Positions 14,115 to 18,255 of a stretch of 18,255 bases of DNA are shown piece by piece. The DNA is taken from NCBI GenBank assembly GCA_031254155.1, contig JAIRVA010000018.1:1-18255 (forward strand), given 5' to 3'. Position 1 is the first letter of the stretch. Every line of letters starts with the position of its first letter. This DNA comes from Propionibacteriaceae bacterium (GTDB lineage: Bacteria; Actinomycetota; Actinomycetes; Propionibacteriales; Propionibacteriaceae). The notes under the pieces were generated by a model. That model was given only the letters and a program-made list of their open reading frames with translations, searched no databases and was not told where the DNA came from. Both the position numbers and the translations under genes were made by a program.

Positions 14115-15110
14115 CTAGCCGAACGAGGTGAAGACAGCCCGGAGTTGACCGACATGGATGGACGCCTGGCCGGTCGAGGCGACCGTGGTCGTGAACGACC
14201 CCACCTGACCATCCGACGACGACCAGGTGACACTCCACGTCACCGTCGCCGACACCACGTAACGCGAGTCGATATTGCCCAACTCATTCGTGTGCAGGTA
14301 CGTGTGCTCACACCCCGACGGCGAATGATGATCCAACGGATCATACGGGTCCCAGGGTCTCACCGTCCCCGCCGACCGGCACACCATCGGCGGACTCCCG
14401 TCACCCGGGTCAAACGACACAGTCGTCGCGGTCACCGTCGCGGTGACGGTCAACCCGTCTGCGGACGCAGAAATCGTGTGGCTGCCCCACTGCAACGGAT
14501 CCGACTTGTCCACCCACAACCACATCGGTGCTCCGACCCACCAGGACAAGCCCCACTCTTCGTACCCTTCGTACACGAACGCCCCCACCCCCACCGTCGG
14601 AGCATGCAAATGCAGGGACGCCACCGCCGTCCGGGCGACTGTCACCGGATCCGTGCCCGGACGGCCCGGCGACGACGCCGACCCCGGGATCCACACCACC
14701 ATCTCGGCGCCATCCGACCTTACATAGCCGGCGAAACACCCCAGCAACGTCCCCTGGGGATTACCCGCCGGGTCGCGATGCCCATCCCAATACGCATTCT
14801 CTACTGGCCGACTAATCACATGGCAATACATGTGTCTTGATGAGTCCCACCAGTACGTTCCCATCCAGCAGGCCAGCTCCGTACCATTCCCGTCGTGGCA
14901 CACCGGTGAAGCAGAACCATCACCGCCACCACTACCCGATACAGACGAGACACCACCACCAGTGGACGCGCCAGTCACACTAGCCTCAACATTTCCCATC
15001 CACTCAGAGACGTGGACAGATGACGAGTCAGCACTCGCACCAGTCGGTACGAGCAGGCCGAAGAACACCAGCAGACACGAACAGGCAATTCGCATGACTG
15101 ATTTCAGCAC
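14115..15110 (-). CDS. Secreted beta-rich protein, PKD-like region (paralog copy 1)
   Basis: This 331-residue exported protein begins with M-x-x-x-M-R-I-A, a hydrophobic core and a likely cleavage after T-G-A-S-A (near residue 27). A low-complexity Gly/Ser/Thr segment (45-67) precedes the folded part. Paired cysteines (C-H-D near 71, A-C-W, Y-C-H, G-C-F) suggest disulfides outside the cell. Residues 225-330 contain V-S-F-D-P-G-D-G-S, then V-C-R-S-A-G-T-V, S-P-S-G-C-E-H-T-Y and V-V-S-A-T-V-T-W, a pattern resembling a PKD-type beta sandwich. The family is common in Actinobacteria, often with unhelpful automatic names, and has no established function. The GTG start is chosen because AAGGA lies upstream; an ATG five codons later is the alternative. 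It overlaps the stop of the lipoprotein gene by 7 nt. Confidence 0.8.
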   Translation of the reverse strand: MLKSVMRIACSCLLVFFGLLVPTGASADSSSVHVSEWMGNVEASVTGASTGGGVSSVSGSGGGDGSASPVCHDGNGTELACWMGTYWWDSSRHMYCHVISRPVENAYWDGHRDPAGNPQGTLLGCFAGYVRSDGAEMVVWIPGSASSPGRPGTDPVTVARTAVASLHLHAPTVGVGAFVYEGYEEWGLSWWVGAPMWLWVDKSDPLQWGSHTISASADGLTVTATVTATTVSFDPGDGSPPMVCRSAGTVRPWDPYDPLDHHSPSGCEHTYLHTNELGNIDSRYVVSATVTWSVTWSSSDGQVGSFTTTVASTGQASIHVGQLRAVFTSFG

Positions 15111-15664
15111 AGCACGTCCTTCCCCGCATTGTCGGTCACCATGTACCTACCAGTCGTCAGGTGGAGCACGGTGAAAACCACAGTTCCTGGCTCTTTCCGA
15201 CTCCCGCCGATGACACCCCCAGCCTCATCGACAAGGTTAGCGTTCACGGAGTAGCAACCACCAACGCGATATATTGTCCCTTGATAATCTTGGACCCCAC
15301 GCTCAACGTGGTCAACCCGAAAAGTAGGACTACCGACAAGCCTTAACCCTTTACTTTCCCATTGCGACAGTGTGACTACCTCGTCAGATGCAAGGGGGTC
15401 ACCTGCCACCTCGTGGATCCGGTTGATGTCAGCCGTCCCGAGATTCTGGGCGATATCATCCCACACTCTCATATACTCACGGACCGCGTCCACCGCCCCC
15501 TGCTCCTCCGCCGTCCACTGCGGAGTCGGCGACGGTGTCGGCGTCACGACCACCGTCGTACTCTCGCCCGTTGATGGCGAGGACGTCACCTCACCCCCCG
15601 GCGCGCACCCCACCAAACCCACCCCCAGAACAACCACCACAACCACTCCCCGCAGGCCCTTCAT
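15104..15664 (-). CDS. Small lipoprotein of unknown function
   Basis: This 186-residue lipoprotein has a short basic N-terminus, a run of valines and a lipobox L-V-G-C with Cys20 as the lipidation site. Residues 21-48 are a Ser/Thr/Pro tether. The mature domain opens with T-A-E-E-Q-G-A-V-D-A-V-R-E-Y, then a predominantly alternating strand pattern (F-R-V-D-H-V, Y-R-V-G-G-C-Y-S-V, V-V-F-T-V-L-H) and a terminal Cys. This helix-then-sheet layout resembles NTF2-like lipoproteins, but I cannot confirm that from sequence alone. The start at 15664 is preferred over an upstream ATG because GGGAGG precedes it and the lipobox then sits at the correct distance. It overlaps the secreted protein gene by 7 nt, so the two probably form one unit at the envelope. 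Confidence 0.8.
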   Translation of the reverse strand: MKGLRGVVVVVVLGVGLVGCAPGGEVTSSPSTGESTTVVVTPTPSPTPQWTAEEQGAVDAVREYMRVWDDIAQNLGTADINRIHEVAGDPLASDEVVTLSQWESKGLRLVGSPTFRVDHVERGVQDYQGTIYRVGGCYSVNANLVDEAGGVIGGSRKEPGTVVFTVLHLTTGRYMVTDNAGKDVLC

Positions 15665-15797
15665 CAGCCCTCCCAACTCCCGATTACAGATGCATACCAC
15701 ATATTCCACACCATCAGAAAGGTCCCTGGGGAGTTATACACAAGCCAATTCTGAAAGTTTGTTCACTCGCCGCGACCAAACGTGCACGAGCGATATC

Positions 15798-15821
15798 CGG
15801 CGCTGCCGGGGGCCGACGCCG
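15798..15821 (-). terminator. Weak hairpin downstream of the AlbA_2-domain gene
   Basis: CGGCG (15798-15802) pairs with CGCCG (15817-15821), with a possible inner GCC-GGC helix, 11 nt after the AlbA_2 gene stop. There is no U-tract. It lies in a 167-nt intergenic stretch that otherwise only needs to hold the lipoprotein promoter. Confidence 0.25.
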
Positions 15822-15831
15822 CGCACCTCGG

Positions 15832-17259
15832 TCACGCGACGGCGTACCGGGTGTTGCGAGCGGCGCCGTCACTGGCCACCCGTCCCTGCGTAACAAGACT
15901 TTTGAGTACGTAACGGGTTTGGCGGAGGGAAAGGCCAGTTTGCGCAGCGATCTCAATGGCCGTACCTGCCCCCGCAGTGAGGCCGGCCAGGACGGCCGCC
16001 GAGTTACCAGTCAGCGGCGGGAGAGCACGAGACACTCGCGCCGGAGCGGCGTACGTACTGTCAAGCCGGGCAGTGAAGGCAAGTCCACTGTCGAAAAACC
16101 GGGGCTCAGGCAGGCCCGCGCGCGACATGGCATCACGGGTCGCGGGTACGCCGGAACCGAGGCGCTCAATGACACGCCGTCCGTCAACTGTCCGTACGTT
16201 CATGAGAATCGCCGCAAGCCAGCCATTCCGCAGACTCGACTCGGTATGACCAAGCGCATCAAGACTGATACCATACAAACCGCCTGGGTTGGCGACGACC
16301 AGCCGACCAGGTTCGAGAGTGACGCTGACGTACCGGTTTAGAGCATACGGGCCAAGATCACGGTGGATGAGCGCATTGGCGACGACCTCACGCACCGCCC
16401 GCACAGGGTACTGTGGTTGGTCACGAAGATTGCCATCCGGCGTCTCAATGATCGCGGTGGCCGTGTTACGACCGACCCACGCCTCCACATCGGCAAGCAT
16501 CACCGGAATCGGGCCCTCAATGACGGCCGAATCAAGGACCCGGGAGCCGGCCGCCCGCGGAGAACCAGTCCAGCTCGACGCATGGATCGCCAGATTGGGG
16601 AAGAATGCCTGGGGCAACACGCCGAGAGCGAGAAGGCCTGCCAGCGTCGCTTCGCCGGAAGCGGCCATCACACCGGCATGGACGAGAATCTGCTCGTCTG
16701 GCCAGTCCACAAAGACAGAGGACTGGGCCCGGCGCGCACGAATAAAAGTGGCAATAGCGAGATCATCGAGATCACCCTGCGACGAACCTTCAACCATGTC
16801 GTGGTCGTACTTGGGCGGGGTTCTCGCGGCCACAAACGCCTGCTCCTCGAGCGACGACAATGGGTACGTACCATCGTACTGCCGCAAAAACGCCTGCCCG
16901 GTCGCCCGGACCCTCACCGGCTTACCGGTTTGGCTACACTCAAGGATGCGTACGATGATGACATCATGTCCTTCAAAGGACACGGACTCGGTTGTGACAT
17001 GAACAGGTGGCTCGAGCGCCGATCGCGACACCGCTGCCACGCCCTGCTGAGCGGCCTTGACGTCAAACACGCCGCAGGCAGCAAAGCCACGGGTCTCGTC
17101 CAGGCCCAGGATGAGCGTGCCACCACCAGGCCGATTCGCGAAAGCGGACAGTACGCTCGCCAAGTTGCCCGGCAAACCTCCGAGAGCAGGCTTGGCCTCA
17201 ATGGCGGCCGTGTCATTGCCCTCGGCCCGCAGGAGCGACACCATAGCGACAGTATCCAT
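15832..17259 (-). CDS. AlbA_2-domain putative transcriptional regulator/ATP-binding protein
   Basis: The product has 475 residues. The N-terminal region (1-135) matches the AlbA_2 (Schlafen-type, formerly AAA_4) domain: I-E-A-K-P-A-L-G-G-L, then V-L-S-A-F-A-N-R-P-G-G-G-T-L-I-L-G-L-D-E. The middle (285-400) holds an ATPase region of the RecG-C/HATPase_c_4 type: R-E-V-V-A-N-A-L-I-H-R-D-L (290-302), N-P-G-G-L-Y-G-I (324-331), and G-S-G-V-P-A-T-R-D-A-M (368-378). The C-terminus (about 420-475) looks like a winged helix-turn-helix: A-I-E-I-A-A-Q-T-G-L-S-L-R-Q-T-R-Y-V-L. Such proteins are annotated as putative regulators, sometimes in defence or mobile contexts, with little biochemistry. No Shine-Dalgarno sequence precedes the ATG; a TAACTT box 6 nt upstream suggests a leaderless mRNA. 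Tandem GTGTC repeats overlap that promoter. Confidence 0.85.
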   Translation of the reverse strand: MDTVAMVSLLRAEGNDTAAIEAKPALGGLPGNLASVLSAFANRPGGGTLILGLDETRGFAACGVFDVKAAQQGVAAVSRSALEPPVHVTTESVSFEGHDVIIVRILECSQTGKPVRVRATGQAFLRQYDGTYPLSSLEEQAFVAARTPPKYDHDMVEGSSQGDLDDLAIATFIRARRAQSSVFVDWPDEQILVHAGVMAASGEATLAGLLALGVLPQAFFPNLAIHASSWTGSPRAAGSRVLDSAVIEGPIPVMLADVEAWVGRNTATAIIETPDGNLRDQPQYPVRAVREVVANALIHRDLGPYALNRYVSVTLEPGRLVVANPGGLYGISLDALGHTESSLRNGWLAAILMNVRTVDGRRVIERLGSGVPATRDAMSRAGLPEPRFFDSGLAFTARLDSTYAAPARVSRALPPLTGNSAAVLAGLTAGAGTAIEIAAQTGLSLRQTRYVLKSLVTQGRVASDGAARNTRYAVA

Positions 17260-17308
17260 GACACCAAGTTACACCAGAGTGTCACTTAAGTGTCGCCAAG
17301 GTGTCACT
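17238..17308 (-). promoter_or_regulatory. Promoter with array of RGTGTC half-sites upstream of AlbA_2 gene
   Basis: On the plus strand GTGTC occurs at 17279, 17290 and 17301, an exact 11-bp period. The opposite orientation, ACACCA, occurs at 17238, 17261 and 17271. The central CACTTAAGTG (around 17283-17292) is a perfect 10-bp palindrome. The candidate -10 box TAACTT (17266-17271) and the start codon lie among the repeats. This is what a cooperative operator covering its own promoter looks like. The likely ligand is the encoded winged-helix protein (inference). Confidence 0.6.
17266..17271 (-). promoter_or_regulatory. Candidate -10 box of leaderless AlbA_2 gene promoter
   Basis: TAACTT on the minus strand stands exactly 6 nt before the ATG at 17259, with no Shine-Dalgarno sequence. 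It is embedded in the half-site array, so a bound regulator would block RNA polymerase. The match to consensus is modest; the spacing is the main support. Confidence 0.45.
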
Positions 17309-17393
17309 ATGTCACCACCAGAGACAACCGGCCGAACCCATCTCGGCGACCAGACGAGATGAGCCGCAGGGTGTTACAGAGGGTGTGATTCCG

Positions 17394-17419
17394 CGGCATC
17401 ATCCCGCCGTTTCATGCCG
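17394..17419 (-). terminator. Conserved 3' hairpin downstream of secreted protein copy 2
   Basis: CGGCAT and ATGCCG form the same 6-bp stem and 14-nt loop as at 14075-14100. The loop differs at two positions while the stem is unchanged. It sits 15 nt past the gene end. Confidence 0.4.
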
Positions 17420-17433
17420 GGTACGGTCGTCGG

Positions 17434-18255
17434 CTAGCCGTACGAGGTGATGACAGCCCGAAGTTGCCCGACATGGATGGACGCCTGATCAGTCGAAGCA
17501 ACCGTGGTCGTGAACGAACCCACCTGACCATCCGACGACGACCAGGTGACATTCCACGTCACCGTGGCCGACACGACGTAACGCGAGTTGATATTGCCCA
17601 ACTCATTCGTGTGCATGTAGGTGTGCTCACACCCTGACGGGGAATGGTGGTCCAACGGATCATACGGATCCCATGGACGCACCGTCCCCGCCGACCGGCA
17701 CACCATCGGCGGACTCCCGTCTCCCGGGTCGAACGACACAGTTGCCGCCGTCACGGTCGCCGTCACCGTCAACCCGCCGTCGGACGCAGAAATCGTGTGG
17801 GCACCCCACTGCAACGGATCCGACTTGTCGACCCACAACCACATGGGTGCTCCCACCCACCACGACAAGCTCCACTCCTCATACCCGTCGTACACGAATG
17901 CCCCCACCCCGACCGTCGGGGCGTGCAACTGCAGGGACGCGACCGCCGTCCGGGCGACTGTCACCGGATCTGTCCCCGCCCGACCCGGCGACGACGCCGA
18001 CCCCGGGATCCACACCACCATCTCCGACCCGTCCGACCGGACATACCCCGAGAAACACCCCAACAACGTCCCCTGGGGATTACCCGCCGCGTCACGGTGC
18101 CGCTCCCAGTTGGGATCTGACGCCGGCCGGTTGATCACATGGCAGTACATGTTACGTGGAGCGCTCCACCAGTATGCGCCTCGCCAACACGGCACCTCGG
18201 CGCCGTTCCAGTCGCGGCAGGTCGACGTACCAGCACCATCACTAGACCAGACAGC
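17434..18255 (-). CDS. Secreted beta-rich protein, paralog copy 2 (5' end outside window)
   Basis: The frame is open to the window edge (273 codons visible), so the signal peptide and start are missing. The sequence is close to 90 percent identical to copy 1 at 14115-15110 over the last 235 or so residues, by eye and without gaps. It keeps the same cysteines, the G-D-G turn in S-F-D-P-G-D-G-S, the W-W-V-G-A-P-M-W-L-W-V core, and the S-P-S-G-C-E-H-T-Y segment. Most nucleotide differences are silent, so both copies appear to be under selection for function. Similarity falls off toward the N-terminal linker (C-R-D-W-N-G-A-E versus C-H-D-G-N-G-T-E). By analogy with copy 1, a lipoprotein gene may lie just upstream outside the window (inference). 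Confidence 0.8.
   Translation of the reverse strand, partial: AVWSSDGAGTSTCRDWNGAEVPCWRGAYWWSAPRNMYCHVINRPASDPNWERHRDAAGNPQGTLLGCFSGYVRSDGSEMVVWIPGSASSPGRAGTDPVTVARTAVASLQLHAPTVGVGAFVYDGYEEWSLSWWVGAPMWLWVDKSDPLQWGAHTISASDGGLTVTATVTAATVSFDPGDGSPPMVCRSAGTVRPWDPYDPLDHHSPSGCEHTYMHTNELGNINSRYVVSATVTWNVTWSSSDGQVGSFTTTVASTDQASIHVGQLRAVITSYG

Larger units (their letters stand above)
14062..18255. repeat. Long direct repeat: duplicated secreted-protein gene with 3' flank
   Basis: The segment starting at 14062 is repeated from 17381, with a constant offset of 3319 nt through the 3' flank, the stop codon and the body of the gene. The 53 non-coding bases before the stop-codon end (14062-14114 versus 17381-17433) differ at only about 4 positions. 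The unit between the copies contains the lipoprotein and AlbA_2 genes. The right copy runs off the window, so the full repeat length is unknown. The span given covers both copies. Confidence 0.8.

Noticed and set aside
15665..15831. Possible small gene or RNA in the gap between the AlbA_2 and lipoprotein genes
   Set aside because: It contains AT-richer promoter-like DNA, such as a TATAAC-like box on the minus strand, but no coding frame or stable RNA fold that I can support.
1..18255. CRISPR array, tRNA, rRNA, transposase or prophage genes
   Set aside because: No regularly spaced repeats of suitable length, cloverleaf sequences, conserved rRNA segments or transposase motifs were found on either strand.

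Overview
This window is high-GC DNA with actinobacterial character. The evidence is the strong G/C third-position bias, several coupled ATGA/GTGA/TGATG gene junctions, apparent leaderless promoters (a TAnnnT box exactly 6 nt before ATG), and families largely confined to Actinobacteria: a variant leucine-rich-repeat (LRV) membrane protein, a DUF3618 protein coupled to a GroES-like protein, and a permease-ATPase fusion of the peptide ABC transporter. I cannot assign a genus. A Micrococcales- or Propionibacteriales-like actinomycete is a reasonable guess, not a demonstrated fact.

Layout, left to right. (1) Positions 1-1288 (+): the tail of a LacI-type regulator, then an LRV / transmembrane / discoidin-like protein. 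(2) 1302-1945 (-): GroES-like and DUF3618 genes, convergent with the previous gene and divergent from a bacterioferritin comigratory protein (Bcp)-type peroxiredoxin at 2013-2489 (+). (3) 2648-3169 (+): a RelB/DinJ-YoeB toxin-antitoxin pair of visibly lower GC. (4) 3211-10941 (-): a six-gene transport and catabolism operon. In transcription order it encodes a lipoprotein solute-binding protein, a DppB-type permease, a fused DppC-DppD protein, a DppF-type ATPase, a beta-lactamase-family serine hydrolase and an L-Ala-D/L-Glu-type dipeptide epimerase. (5) 11014-12892 (-): a radical SAM maturase overlapping a dienelactone hydrolase, divergent from (6) a second alpha/beta hydrolase at 12971-13942 (+). 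(7) 14115-18255 (-): two near-identical copies of a secreted beta-rich protein flanking a lipoprotein gene and an AlbA_2/ATPase-like regulator. The right-hand copy runs off the window.

How the genes work together. The best-supported system is region 4. An oligopeptide importer is followed directly by a serine hydrolase and a dipeptide epimerase carrying the D-x-D substrate motif. This resembles the murein-peptide salvage logic of the Bacillus dpp-ykf locus, but here a beta-lactamase-fold enzyme stands where an LD-carboxypeptidase or gamma-D-Glu endopeptidase would be expected. Region 7 looks like an uncharacterised envelope lipoprotein plus secreted-protein module that has been duplicated, conserved 3' flank included, with a repeat-operated regulatory gene between the copies. 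No tRNA, rRNA, CRISPR array or insertion sequence was recognised. No gene-free stretch exceeds about 175 bases.
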